From positions 10,230,001-10,294,000 of the forward strand of contig OZ017803.1 of NCBI GenBank assembly GCA_963969395.1: 64,000 nucleotides of DNA, read 5' to 3'. Positions 47,690 through 61,059 of the stretch are shown here, one piece after another; position 1 is the first letter of the stretch, and each line of letters opens with the position of its first letter. This stretch comes from Pseudoscleropodium purum (Eukaryota > Streptophyta > Bryopsida > Hypnales > Brachytheciaceae). A program made the translations under genes and the position numbers. The notes beneath the pieces were generated by a model. It ran no database searches. It was not told the origin of the DNA and saw only the letters and a list, made by a program, of their open reading frames with translations.

Positions 47690-49690
47690 AAATCTATGAA
47701 TCTTGTCTATGACACCTGAAATCTACGAATTGACGTCAGAGGTAGTAGTACCAGACCCCCGTTTTCTGCAGATGATGATTGCCTGCTGCCCATTCCATCT
47801 CGTTTTTTTCCTCCCCGATGCTCGCATTTGCTCTCTTCTGCGAAATTCGAGCTCTCTAGCTCGTCGGAGATTAACCCCAGTGTCGCAAATTGGACAATTC
47901 CAGTGCAGTTGCACTTCTGCATGTCGGTAGTTGTCGCAGATATCGATTTCAGTTCTTTCTGCATTAATTGGGAGCTTCTTTTACTGACCGGAGCTTGTGG
48001 TTATCGAGATTGGTTGCAATACTGTTCAATTTGAGTTCGTGTTAGTATTTTGCTGTTTGTTAGAGGTAATTGAGGTTGAAGAGTGTAGGTTTGTGAAGGC
48101 GGTGGGGATTGAATTCAGGGTTTGAGCAGCGAGGTTCAATGAGCAGTTTGTGCATCATCGTATGTTTCCTCTTCTCAAGGATTCTGAGAATGCAGCTAGA
48201 GGATTGGTATGCCTCTGTTCTTTCGTCGAGGTTTCGATCGTAACCGAGTGTGTTAGTTTCCAAAGACATGGTGGAAATTCCAGGCTACGGAGCAGCGACA
48301 GCAAGAGGAGTACGAAGCGTAAGCTAGGGTATGGTTTTTAACCCCTTCTTGATGTCCGCTTCTCTTCTTATTTATCTCCAAAACCTAAGCTCACAATTCG
48401 GTCGAGAAGCGGCCGTTGCGTTGGCTGTTTCTCCGGCGTTTGGGAAGCCCTAAATTTGGGAGTTCCATTTTAGGGCTTGCAAAACACTCAACCCTCTCTA
48501 ATTGCCCTGTGCTAAGTTCTTAATATGTGTTCACAATTTGAGACGTGGAAGTTGCGCATTAGGTTCTCAGGATATACAGGGAATGTGCAATTAGAAGGTG
48601 TGCAGTGAGAGAGGGTCGATTTCCTAATTAGGTCTGGAAGCTACTAGACTGGATTTCGGACATGGATAAGTAAGCAATTTTCATTGCCAAGGAATCTATC
48701 GTAAGGTAGAGTATACTATTTGCGCACTCTCATACATGCCTGCAGGACATGTGGGAGTATGCTTTCATTTGTAGATCACTATAAAGATAGAGCTATGGAG
48801 AGATCACTTTGGGGCTAATAGACACTCTCTTGAGATCAATTTTTCTCATTATTTAGAATTTTCTTATGCAATTTCAAAGTGGAAGATTGTAGTTCACTAG
48901 AAATGACATTAGACAGACCAATTTTTATTCAAAGATCAGAGGTTATATGCATGAAGGGCAACTAAGTGTTGAGTGAATAGATGAGTTCTTTTTGGTAACA
49001 GAAGTCACTATTGCACAGTAGATGGGCTCAGGTCCTAGTGCTTTAGTTAATATCTTCTTGATGTGCTGCAGGCATGTATGAGAGTGCGAGAATGGAAGCA
49101 GTGACCCATACAACAGGGTCGTTGCTAGGAATGCCTCTGACAACAAAAATCTGCTCATTAAGTACTGACTCAACATTTCCATATATGCCTGGAATTAGAA
49201 ATTCTGCACAGAGAAGATGCAGGGTCTGTAACACAGGTCCAGGGAACTGACCACTTGCTAGATCAGGTACATCTAAAACTATGGAGGTATGGAGGTATGG
49301 TATTTTCAGCTTTTGCAGAGAATAGAGTAATATTTTGTCTTTGTAAAAGACAGTACTTGTGTGCCTCACTTGGGATGGCTTGATGTTGTATGATAATTCA
49401 AAGCCAGCTATTTATGTTTCTTGTAATCCTATTTCAGAAATTGTGACTCAGTGTCTAGAATGCTCTCTGTTCAACATGAATGAGGAGGAAGATGTCAAAC
49501 TATGGCACAAGTTTTGAGGCTACAATCACTCTCAAATCTTGGATTGAGTTTCTATTATGGGTATGTGTATTTGAAGAGTTGTATCAAAGTGAAGGAAGAG
49601 TGCATGAAGTTGAAAACAAACAAGATGGAGGATGATTGTCACTGCACAATTACATAAAAAAGAAATTGAACATGCATTGATTACAACTTG
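47690..49690 (+). other. Gene-like region of uncertain status
   Basis: Base composition turns more balanced from about 47700. An exon-like stretch at about 48127-48206 reads ARFNEQFVHHRMFPLLKDSE on the plus strand and ends at a possible donor GTATGC. Another, after CTGCAG near 49070, reads MYESARMEAVTHTTGSLLG and stops after about 59 codons. The minus strand also has a 108-codon frame here (49043-49369). I recognise no family and cannot decide between a transcribed non-coding locus, a decayed gene and a small real gene. Confidence 0.25.
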
Positions 49691-49786
49691 TAGTGTACTC
49701 ACCAAGTTTTCAAAACTGAGATCATGGCTTTATATGAATAATAATTCAAGCCAAACCTATTGCACCATTGTGACCAATTGACATGC

Positions 49787-49910
49787 AAAAAGTGAATTTT
49801 AAAGCCAGATTGGACTACTATTGAAGCATAATAGATGCATGCCTTTAAAAAGTGAATTTTAATGTCAAATTGGACTATTTTTGAAGCATAATAAATGCAT
49901 GCCTTCAAAA
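49787..49910. repeat. Two-copy 60-bp tandem duplication
   Basis: AAAAAGTGAATTTTAA occurs at 49787 and again 60 bp later. Both copies continue with ATTGGACTA, TTTGAAGCATAATA and ATGCATGCCTT. A few substitutions separate them. Confidence 0.85.
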
Positions 49911-52900
49911 TAGAGACTAGGGTCTTCACCAAGACATATCAAAAGTCTTTAGCTATACACTGATTATTGATAGTTCCAGCATGGCATGGCCGCTGTGTAT
50001 TCTATTTTTTTTTAATGCAATGGTTCTTTCCATTGGTTCAACAAAGAAAGAAAAATAGTTTCAGTGTTACTTTAGTTAATTGATCATAGCAAATTAGATA
50101 ATTATTGTGTCAATACCAAAATAACATTGAAGTCATGCTTTTGTAATTATATCATTTTATTCACATTTTATTTTACTTTATCACATTTTATTCATATATT
50201 CATATAATTTTAGCAATCATTCAAAGGTGAATGCAAGAAAGACCTGTCCTTTTTTTTTGTCACATTTCAAATGTTGGAGTTGTCATGGGATATAACTTTT
50301 GTAGATTGAAGTTAATGTATTTGAATTTTTTTTTGAAGATTAGTAACTAGATACTTATTAGAACTCTTATTATTCAGAAATTTTCAAAAATAATTTTACA
50401 TTTAAATTTAAATTTAGAAAATTTGTCTCATTTTGTGGTTTAGAAGTTTTTAGTACTGGAGACTACCTAAAATTAATGATTTAAAGCTGAAATTTGTGTG
50501 GGCTATTTTAGAGAGTCATGTATCCACCAAAAAGATAAAAAGATAAAAAAAAAAAAAAAACCCATTATTTTATGTCTTCTACATTCATGCAAATAGAACT
50601 CCCTTGCGGGCATAATTTTGAAAATTGAAAATGGTTTCAAGATGGTTCTTTTGGTGAAATCTCTTCACCATGAAGTTTTTTCAAACGGAAAATTTTTAGT
50701 TTCTTTGAAAACAAATTCCCTATTTTTTACAAATTAAAACATCAAAATATCTATTTTCATGAGATTTTGCACTGTTTTAGTTCTCCTATTTAGAGAATTT
50801 TTCTATATTTTTACTTCCTAGGGTACCTTCTTCCTAAAGGTGTATACATTAAACATATTTTTTACATTTTTACATATTTTTTCTAATTATACAATACTCC
50901 CCATAAAATTATGTATACTGTAGGAAACTCTACTAAAAAAAGTTGGTCTTTTTTGCATTCACCTTTGAGCAGTTTTAGAATGAGATTGATTTTTTTTAGT
51001 GCAAATATTCAATCCAATATCTATGTATTCAAAATGATGTAATTGCAATGGTGATATAGTATTCTTTTGATGTTCTAAAAATGACTTTCTATAGGATGTA
51101 CATAACATAAAAATCTTTGAAACCACATTAAAACAAAGAAAGGGTCCTTTTAATGCAAAATGGGATAAAAATTACCTAATTATGAAAACAATTAATTAAT
51201 TTTATATTCCTTATATATATATATTTGTGTGTGTGTGTATGAATTACTTTATGTGTGTGTTTTACTTTATCATTATTTCTAAATATCCTTTGCAAGTTTG
51301 AAGGTCTAAACTTTATATTACGGTTTTTTTTTAATTTGGTAATTATATTAGTTAAAGAGTGGTTTGGATGAAAATATAGTCAAAATCATTTAGGAGGTAA
51401 ATAACAATCTACAACATACTTTAACTTGGGATGCCACTTCTTGTCATAATGATAAAATAACACCATGTTGTCGTGGAGAGAGAATTTGGCTTGGAAAAAT
51501 GTGGAGTTTCTAATTGCAATTGGAATTGGTCTAGGACATGAAGGATCTCATAACCAAATAAAAATGAAATTCAAACAATATATGTGAAATTTATATGGTG
51601 TCTTCATACAAGTATAATATATGTGAGCAATATGTGTATTGGTATATATATTTGTATAGTATTTGAAGCCATATAAATACCTATAGAATTCTCCAAATTT
51701 TATAAATATTCATATAATGCTCATATAATGCTTTAAGTTGTATAAATATTGTATATGTTTACTAGAAGATAGTATAGTCTAAGTATACTATCAAAATTTG
51801 TAAAGAAGTTGAATGAGTTAAGAATAAAACTTGTAAAATGCTTCAAAGAAATACTCAATATTCAAGTGAGTGTCATAATTGCTTCAAAACTCTAAATAAA
51901 GAGCGTGATATCTTTTTGGAAATCTAACACAAATATCTACAACCATTTCAAAATTCAAGTCAAAAGAAGATATTGTCCTTTTTTTATAACTATCCACAGT
52001 TTCTGCTTCTCAAATCAAAAGTAGCTTGACACTACTCCACTTACATACCCATATTTTTTACTATATAACTCAAAACTGACAATCTGATTTTTTTTGGAAA
52101 GCTAACACCAATATCTATAATCTCTAAAAGTTTCAACTCAAAATAAGATATTATCCATGTTTTATAGTGTGATGAAGTTGATATTTTCAATTTCGGCGAC
52201 AACTCTATACCTTTATACTTTTAACATTAAATCTTTTACTATACAACTCCAAATGAAGTGTGTGATAGCTTTTCGGAAAGCTAACATAATAATCTATAAT
52301 AATTTTAGAACTCAACTAAAACAAAAGAAATATCTATAATTTATAGACTCTCAAAGATTCTACTATCAAAGATTCTGTCCTCAAACTCCATGACAAATAA
52401 ATCATTCTCACTTCCTCAAGTATAACTTTCACATAAAAACTCCAAATAAAGCAAGTTATAGGATTTAGAAATTAAAAGAAGAAGAAGATGCTTTTAAAAC
52501 TTCATTACAAAATTTATAAAACTCAACATATAATATCTCTCCAAACTCATGGCTCTCTTAAGCAAACTATGAAGAAGAAGAAGATTCTTTCATGTCATTT
52601 TCCACCTCATCCTCCATCTCCTGTACTTAAGGAAGTGGATTTCTCCAAACACTTCACATGAATCACATTTCATTCATTGGTTAACTCTTTTTCTCTCTAT
52701 AACTCTATCCATATCCCTACAAGGAATTAAAATCAATTAAAATTTAAAAGAAAGGTAAAACAAACTTCACCTTTCATTTTAATAACTTCTAATACATAAA
52801 ATAAGTTTCAAAATATCTTTCTGTAATAAAATAAAAGTACTATGATCAAATGAATGTCTAACAAAAGTAAAAAAAAAAACGTACCAAGAAGAATGTCATT

Positions 52901-53819
52901 TTAACTACCTCTTGATACTTTTAAAAAAATCCTCCGGTTTGACATATAATTACACATTTTTAAATAATGAAAGCATTCACAATGTACCAATGCCACCATT
53001 GATGAGTAATGTTATCAAGATATATTCACATCAAAGACAAAAATATATGATCGAAGAAGTTAAGATTACAAAGCTCAACTAAAATGTCCATGCCATAGGA
53101 AGAAATCTTCACCCATATATATTTAGTGTGCTACATTGCATAATCAATGAAATGTAACTTAATTCATAAGAATTTATATTTCACCTGATCTTCAAAATGA
53201 TATGATGTTTGGAAGGAATTAAATAGCGAAGGTATTTATATATAAGTAAATAGGGTTGTTATTTCTTGCTCACCTTTTGAAAGTTACGTCTACCCTTTGA
53301 ATGAACAAATTCTCAATCTATGATGGAATATTTTTTCTTACATGACTATCATATTTTCAACTTTATTTATTGTCACATGGTTAAAATTAATACACTCATC
53401 TTTTCATCACTAATGGTGTGAATGTACACAAAGAGATCAATGAGAAAAGAAAGAATGCATTGTAAACAAATACATGCAAAAATGAAGTTATAGATTTTAA
53501 AGAACCAAAAAATTTCAAAAAATCACCATGTCAATAAAACTTCTTTTCAAATCCATTCAAAAAAAATTTATTCAAAAAATGATAATTTTTTCTTGTAATT
53601 AAATTTAGAAGGAATTTTGAAAACTTCCTGCCAAAATTTATTAAAAAAAACTATTGGTGATAGCATTGGTGAATCTAACCATACTAATGGAACTTACTAC
53701 TCAAAATCTAAAACTTTTATTTGTATATCAATTCCAAAACATTCTTCCAAATAGTATTGTATGATGATTTTTTTTAAATTGTCAATTTTAGAAAATACTC
53801 AGGTATTTTAGGGGATTAA
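49911..53819. other. AT-rich intergenic DNA with a (TA)n(TG)n microsatellite
   Basis: No gene is recognised. A compound TA/TG microsatellite lies at 51212-51240. Simple A/T runs occur elsewhere. Confidence 0.55.
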
Positions 53820-56360
53820 ATTTCTTTGTAGTTTCTAATTAATTTGGAATATACTAATCAAAAATTCAATTCAAATTTGTCAAAATTTAATCATCAAGAT
53901 GTAAATAAAAAATTATAGATTTTTTCCAAAGTAAAAATTATTGAACCAACTAACCCTTGCTATAAAATAATTGCACTTTTCTTGCCTAAAATTTACAACC
54001 TCCATTCATAAGAGAGTAGGATTGATTACGGGTAAGAATGTTTTCACCACTTTGAAAATTCATTATATATTTATATTGCACTTAGAAAGAATTTCAAATC
54101 TCCTTTTGATTATTACAAGTCCCAAATAAAAAAATTTATGATTTTTTATTGCTAGGGCCTATGCTCAAACTGTTTTGAAATGTAGAAAGTAGAGTTTGGT
54201 ATAGTACTTGGTGCTTGAAAATATGAGAAGTCTCAGTCATTGTATCCAAAGTCAATGATTTATACTTCAACTAAAGATTGTTGTAGGCTCTTCAATTACT
54301 CTCAAAATATGAGTTTGGAGAAGGAAACTATGTGGCAGCAATGATGGGGTTGCTTTAAGAGATGCTTTGGGGCATGAGTTTCATTCTCGCTAAGGGTCCT
54401 ATCCACAAATGTTGTTGTCAAGATACCATGACAAATTCTATTGAAGATGGGTTTCATACAATTATCAAATTATTGACATGGGATGTAACAACCAAGACTC
54501 TTTATATTTCTAAGTGTCACATATTGTACCAAACTCCATGCTTTAAGATTTAGAACATTTCACAATCAAATGATATTGTAGACATATTCAATATGGAAAA
54601 GTTAACTTAAGGTTTGGATCTCCAAACCAAGTGCATTAGGTTGACCTAACTGCTATTTATTGTAGGTGTGATTCTACAAAGATCATGATTTGAGTTATTT
54701 TTCCACAAGATAGTGTCCAACCTATTTAAGTGGAAGGTTTCTATTGAGGACAAAATCAAGCTTGATGAATTGCAAAATCCTTCATGTTTTGAACTTTATT
54801 TGTATGAATTTAGATGTTTAAACCTTAAATGTTAAGAATGATGTAGGATAGTGTTCAAAAATTCACTCACTAAACATCATTCAAAATATCAAGTTTGCAA
54901 TCAAAACATCAAGTCATTGAAAACAAATACATGTTGAAAAATCATGAAGAATGATCATTGTGGGAGTCAATGTGCATTGAAAAGTGATCAAGCAACTAGT
55001 TGCATCTTCACACAAATCTTATCTTGTACCTTATCATTTATTGCTAGGATTCGATCCAACTCTATTATTTTCATCTTGTTTGGATATATGTATAAACTTG
55101 CCCTCAAATTGTATTGTGGTTGATTGATTTTAAGTTTCTTTGTAGTTCCTCATTAATTTGGAATCTATAAATCCAATATTCAATTGAAAATTTTCAAATT
55201 TGATCATCTAAATGTAAATAAAAAGTTCTAAATTTTTCTCCAAAGTGAAATTTATTGAACCAACCAACCCTTGCTAGAAGATAATTGCACTTAATTACAA
55301 TATATTTGCATAATCAATCCCTTCAAATTCTTGCCTAAAATGTATAGCCTCCATTTATGAAAGACTAGGGTCGATTATGGTTACGACTTTTTCCACCACT
55401 TTGAAAATTAATCATTTGTTTTCATTGTCTTAAAAATGCATTTAGAGAGAATTTCAAATTTCCTTTGGATAGCCTACAAGTCCCTAATAAGAACTTTTAC
55501 AATTTTTTATTACTAAAAGCCATGTTCAAAATATTTTGAACTGTGGAAAGCAGACTTTGGTAACATCAAAAGTCTTAGTCTTTGCATCCATGGTATATTC
55601 AACAAGGATTGTTGCGGGCACTTTGAAGGCATGAGTATCATTCTCATCAAGGGTCCCTTCCATAAATGTTGTTGAATGTCAGGCTATCGAGACATGACCT
55701 ATCTTGAAATGTTCTATTTGGAAGCCATGCCTCTCATGCAATTATAGATTGTTGACCTTAGATGTAGCAATTGAAACTTTTCATACTCCTAAGTGTCACA
55801 TATTGTACCAAACTCTACTCTCTACAATCCAAGTTGTTTCACACTCAATTCCCAAGTGCCACTACAGACATATTCAACATGGGAAAGTTAACTCAAGGTT
55901 TGGATCTCTAGAATACATTAATCAATAGGCCAACCTAACCGCTATTGTGGCCGCAACTCTACAAGGATTGTGACTTGATCTTTTTTCCACAAGTACTAAA
56001 CCTAAGTGCTAGATTTTTGTTGAGGACAAAATCAAGGATAAAATCAAGTGCAACAAATTGCAGAATCCTTCAGGGCTTGTTTTGAACTTTATTTGTATGA
56101 ATTTAGGTGTTATAACTTGAAATGTTAAGAATGATGTAGGATAGATTGCAACTTGACCTTTTTCCCACAAGCATCAAACCTAAGTGCCGGGTTTCCACTT
56201 AAGACAAAATCAAAGTCAATGAATTGTAAAATCCTTCATGTTTTGAACTTTATTTGTATGACTTTAGATGTTTGAACCTTAAATGCTAAGAATGATGTAG
56301 GATAGAGTTTAGAAACTCTCACTCAAAACATCAAGTTTGCAATCAAAATATCAAGTACCC
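53820..56360. repeat. Old tandem segmental duplication, offset about 1.3 kb, with a third partial copy
   Basis: Unit A begins at about 53820 (TTTCTTTGTAGTTTCTAATT) and unit B at about 55136 (TTTCTTTGTAGTTCCTCATT). The two share, in order, TTATTGAACCAAC-AACCCTTGCTA, CACCACTTTGAAAATT, AGAATTTCAAAT, AAGTGTCACATATTGTACCA, GGTTTGGATCTC and TGAACTTTATTTGTATGA. Only the last part recurs as copy C at about 56141-56360. Many indels show age. Broken frames around CHILYQT are shared by A and B but match no protein I know. Confidence 0.82.
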
Positions 56361-56429
56361 ATTCAAACCATCAAACTCTCATTCAAAACATCAAGTTCCC
56401 ATTCAATCAAAATTCATACATAAAATTGT

Positions 56430-57312
56430 TGTGACGTTTGGCTTTTGCAGTTTGCAACTCATTGTCTAAACTTGCTGGCACCGACCGTCCATGTTCTGGA
56501 GCTTTCCAGACAAACCCCCTTGGTCCTTGGACCTTGGACCCTCCTTCCCTTAGGCCCTTTCAGTTCGCTTTGTGTCCCTCGCGCCCTTTACAATCTCTGA
56601 AGTGCTGCTGCTGCAGCAGCATTTTGCTTTTGGCGTTCTGGGGTTTGTGTGGCTGGCTATGGTGCCCTCGTTCGTTACGGAACAGGGTACGGTCCGTCTT
56701 CATTTTCTTTTTCTTTCAGGTTTGGGTAGTAAGCTGGTCAGTACTTGTGCGCGTTTGCAGAGCTTGATGAGAAACGAAGCGCCCGAGGGTTGGGTTTAAG
56801 GGGTTTTGGCGAAGGCCATGGAGTAATCTGTGGTTCTCGTATCTAGTTCAGGGGGGTCGCCCTTGGCAATTGGCAATGTGAGCATGCTTGAGCGCAATTG
56901 GAGGTTGAAGAACGGGCTTCGGCATTGGCATTGTGAGCATGCTTGAGCACAATTGGAGGTTGAAGAACGGACTTTGGCATTGAAAGAAGTCCTCAAGGTT
57001 CGATCCCCAGGATTTTAAACCCTAATTGGTGTTGGTAATTGGAACAGCGGGAGGTTTTGGAAGTAGATGTGAGTAATTGTTGTACGTGTGAAGTTTGTGT
57101 GAGGGTGCTCTGGAGAATTTCGATCAACTTGCACGATCTGAGAGCTGTGAACTAGTTGAAATTGTGTGCACCTGAATTTCCATCGATTAGGTCTGACGAT
57201 GCGAAAGTTTTTATTTTGCTGCAGCGTTTATTTTGAAGGCGGGCGGAATAAGAAAGTGGCGTCTGCGAGTGGCTCTTCGATTTTCAGAAGAGGTCGGGAT
57301 TCATCGCTCGCA
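56430..57312 (+). promoter_or_regulatory. Promoter and 5' leader of UBC27
   Basis: A sharp rise in GC at about 56440 marks the region upstream of the E2 start codon. A leader intron probably ends at the acceptor TTGCTGCAG (57216-57224), since a pyrimidine-rich tract precedes it. The donor is not clear. The frame is open upstream of the conserved start but has no family match there. A CTGCTGCTGCAGCAGC palindrome lies near 56604. Confidence 0.45.
56872..56981. repeat. Two-copy 55-bp tandem duplication in the UBC27 leader
   Basis: GGCAATGTGAGCATGCTTGA at 56872 and GGCATTGTGAGCATGCTTGA at 56927 begin two nearly identical 55-bp units, which both end GGCATT. About five bases differ. Confidence 0.93.
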
Positions 57313-59089
57313 ATGCTTGATGTGTCGAGAGTTCAGAAAGAGCTCGTGGAGATCGAACGTGATAAGAAATTATCTGGAGTGAGCATTGAGATCTCGGACG
57401 AGGGAGACTTGACGCGGATGCGCGGCACCATCAATGGACCTGTTGGGACGCCTTATGAAGGGGGCATCTTCATCGTCGACATCCAATTGCCATGTGAGTA
57501 GTTTGGGGCTTTCCTTTTCTACGCTTGGCTTTGCTGGGGAGGGACTAGGGTTTGTAGTGCGGAAGGTTTCATCGTGCATTATGCCACTCTGAGTCGTATG
57601 TTTCTCTAGTGATTTGATCGTACGAACCGTAGATAAAACACTTAGGACACTGATCTCAAAAGATGAGAAGCTGAAATTCAGCCTCATATTCAATTTTAAC
57701 TCACATGTTCTTTACTGATTCTGATAATGTAATGATTGACTCCATCTGATGTTTTTCACAATATTATCAATCGAATTGGCGGTTTTCAAACCATGAGTAC
57801 TTGGTCCTTGGTCCTTCAACTGTTGAACTGCACTGTTAGATTGCACTGTACAATTGCTAATGATCAGACTGTGGATTGCATTGGAACAGCTGCCTATCCT
57901 TTTGAGCCACCGAAGATGCAGTTCGTTACAAAAGTCTGGTACGTTCACTTGATCTCAGGTTTGTTTTTGTTTTGGTCAACCGAGCTTCCTTGCAATGGAT
58001 TGGTTTTGTTCAACAGGACTTGAAGTGTATAGGTTTGGTTAACTTCGTTTTGAAGTATTTGTTGACGTCATTTTTTCAAGAATTTCTCTGATTATTAAGT
58101 CCTCAAATAACGGTGCTCCTTGGCCAGGAAAGAGGCTTGTTGCATAGCCTGGAGTTTACGGTTGACAGGTATTGAGAACAATGTGCTTTTCTGAATTCAT
58201 GAATTGTTGCTTACAGGCATCCAAACGTGAGTAGCCAGAATGGCGCCATCTGTTTGGATATTTTGAAAGACCAGTGGAGTCCAGCTCTGACTCTGAAAAC
58301 AGCTCTTCTCTCTCTTCAAGCACTTTTGTCAACCCCGGAGCCTGATGATCCTCAAGATGCAGTTGTTGCACAGCAGGTTATAATTTGTCTCAATCAAATT
58401 AAATATCATCGAGTGGACAATTTTTCAGTTTCCGCTCGTCAGTATAAATTGAATATCGGTTGGCCACTTTTGATCTCGTCATTTCAAATGAAGTAGAAGA
58501 CAAAGAAATACTTGAATTTCGTCTTCCGAACTCTTATCACCTTCTAAACATTGACTGGTATTTCTCTGAATTTTGCAGTATCTGCGAGACTATGCAACTT
58601 TTCAGGGTACTGCTCGGTACTGGACTGAGACGTTTGCAAAGAGGGGGTCTCTTGGACTTCAAGAGAAGGTTACACTTACCTCATTTTACTCTGGAGATCT
58701 TTTCAAGTGATGTTCATTTGTTCACAACCCTTTGTAACGACACTCTGTAATTGCATATCCTCATAATCTGTCATGTTGTGTCCACATCTGCTTGGACACA
58801 TGTCGAGTGGATTAGAAGCCCATTCGTCTCCTTAAGGCAGTGGCGTTAGAGAGGATTGACTGTATTTTTAGAAGGATGAATTCGGTCTTCCGGCTTCTAG
58901 ATTCTCTCTGCTCATATTTCCCTTACCTGACGTTACAGTGTCCGGTTTTTCATCTTTAGTACATATCTTGGGACTTTGCAGGTAGCCAAGCTGGTGGAGA
59001 TGGGCTTCTCGGAGGACACAGCGAAGGTTGCGCTGGAGAGCTGTGGGGGCGATGAAAACGCAGCGTTGGAGAAGCTTTGCAGTGGTTAA
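57313..59089 (+). CDS. UBC27: Ubiquitin-conjugating enzyme E2 with C-terminal UBA domain
   Basis: Five coding exons, 57313-57493, 57890-57938, 58217-58376, 58579-58668 and 58982-59089, are joined by GT-AG introns with the frame kept. The protein has 195 aa against about 192 in Arabidopsis UBC27. The start [11 protein letters not shown] is the family start. The UBC fold shows [23 protein letters not shown], the HPN motif at 78-80 and the active-site Cys89 in [21 protein letters not shown] linker ([18 protein letters not shown]) leads to the UBA domain at about 157-195, with the MGF loop ([12 protein letters not shown]) and [11 protein letters not shown]. The E2 accepts ubiquitin from E1 and passes it to targets or E3 ligases. 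The UBA domain can bind ubiquitin. UBA-bearing E2s of this type form chains in yeast and animal relatives (Ubc1/UBE2K). Confidence 0.96.
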
Positions 59090-61059
59090 AATGCGAACTA
59101 TTTTGAAGTACTTCTTTCATTTTCGGGGACCAGGTTTATACCAGTGATTTTACACACATGCAATTTTGGTTGTAATTGCCAACACACACGGCATGCTCGT
59201 TTCTTCGGGCTTCAAGTCGCTGGTACAACTTCTATGGGTTTTGAGGAGGGACTGCCGTAGAGAAACACTTTATTCTGTTAGCTAGTTTCAAGTGGAGATT
59301 TTGACGAACTTACTGTCCTTGGTGAAGACTGCTAATTGAAAGCAAATGGTAGGCTGGTTTAATTCATGTTTGTTTAATTCTGGGCATTTTTGTATATAAA
59401 TTCTCATCGGCATTTTGAAGTCTTTCCTGCGGTCTCATTCTTTTTTTAATGATCTAGACTCGTTCTGTGGACCTACAAGTGTGGCGGTATAAATAGAAGG
59501 CTCGTGAAAAAAATTTTGAGCTTTGCATTGGTGTTTTGTGTTCTGTCCTTGACATTATGCAGCTACATACATTGTGTCTTTTGCCTAGCTGCACCTAAAA
59601 CCTTCACAAATACGTTTCCAAGGTTTGAGAAACTGGCGTCCGCAGGTTACCAAATGTAAGTCTAAGTAGGAAAATTAGCAATTGGGAGCATGGAGATTTA
59701 GTACTTGTCACATCAACAAAATTAATTGCCAACCTCGGTGACTTTCAAAGATGCGCTTCGTTCATTGTTAAATTGTTGAATCATGTTATGTAGGCATCAA
59801 CAATGTAGAAACAATGCAGTGATATTGATGAGATTTCTCTTGGATTTGAAGTTGACCTCCGTGTTTGAATTTTTGCACATTTTTGTTTATATTTTTGTGT
59901 GCATATGTTGTTTACTTCAATTTCATCAAGAAAGGTTATGCTTAGAAGATTCAAATGTTACCTTGGATGATTAAGAAACTAATTGGTCAAAGCATTATTC
60001 CAAAAAACTTTGTACATCATTTAGAGTAGGAGCTTTGGGGCAATAAGGGGTCAAAAGTAAATAAAATATTTCTTTTGATATATTGACATCACCATTCACT
60101 ATGGGCTATAAAATACTACAATTCATTTCATTGCAAGAAGATAAAAGAACATTCAAATGAATGAAAAATTCTTCAAATAAATGAAATTTATTTGGATAAA
60201 TGAGTTTACCCATTACAATCAAATCTTTACAATATATGATTATATAAGCACAAAGAAACCACAAAGAAAATATAGAAATCAAACAATTTTTTTTTTTTTT
60301 TTTTTTTAAAACTCTACATATGCATTGTTGCGATTACTTATTGGACAAATGCTTTTATTTTGAGCAAGAGAAAATAGAATGCCTTGCCTACTCTCTTCAA
60401 TAAATGTCAAATCTTCAAGTCTTTTGGGTATGTTAATATATACAATGAACTATAAAAAGGTGAGTCTTTACAATTGCTGAAGAATGTTATGCCAAGGTAA
60501 ATAAAATTATTCTTTGTATGTGACATGCTTCAAATATACTTACATAAGGTGACTAGACGCTAATTTTTAATAGAAATTTACATCCAAAGTATGCTCCTAT
60601 TTCTTTTTGAACTTTGTATTGTAAAGCATTTTTTTTTAACATTTTTTGATCTAGCAATTTAGAAGTAACAAAATAGAATTTTCTTAATGATATGGTTAAC
60701 AATTTTGAAATGAAATTTAAACATACAACTCCTTATGATTCCAAAATGAGGCCTTTCTATATTTACTACTCATCATTTCATATTCATACACTAAGAAAAT
60801 TTAAAAATATATCAATTGACTATGAATTTATTGGTTAATTCTTAAAGGACTAAAGTCCCTATAACAACGATGCTAGTATTGCTAGTATGTGAGCATATAT
60901 ATAAGTAGATATACTACAATCATTGAAGGTGTTTATAATATAAACACATATAATATAAGTATCTATATTATAGTTATACCATAATTATAGAAGGTTTCTA
61001 TAATATAGACAATTATAACATAGATGTATAGTCTTCTAGGCTCATGTGCTCACTCCTAA
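59090..61059. other. UBC27 3' region, then AT-rich intergenic DNA
   Basis: The first few hundred bases should be the 3' UTR of UBC27. Beyond about 59450 there is no gene. A 21-T tract is at 60287-60307. Confidence 0.5.

Noticed and set aside
57166..57312. A 49-residue N-terminal extension of UBC27
   Set aside because: It crosses a likely acceptor at 57221-57224 and has no counterpart in the family, whose start MLDVSRVQ lies at 57313.
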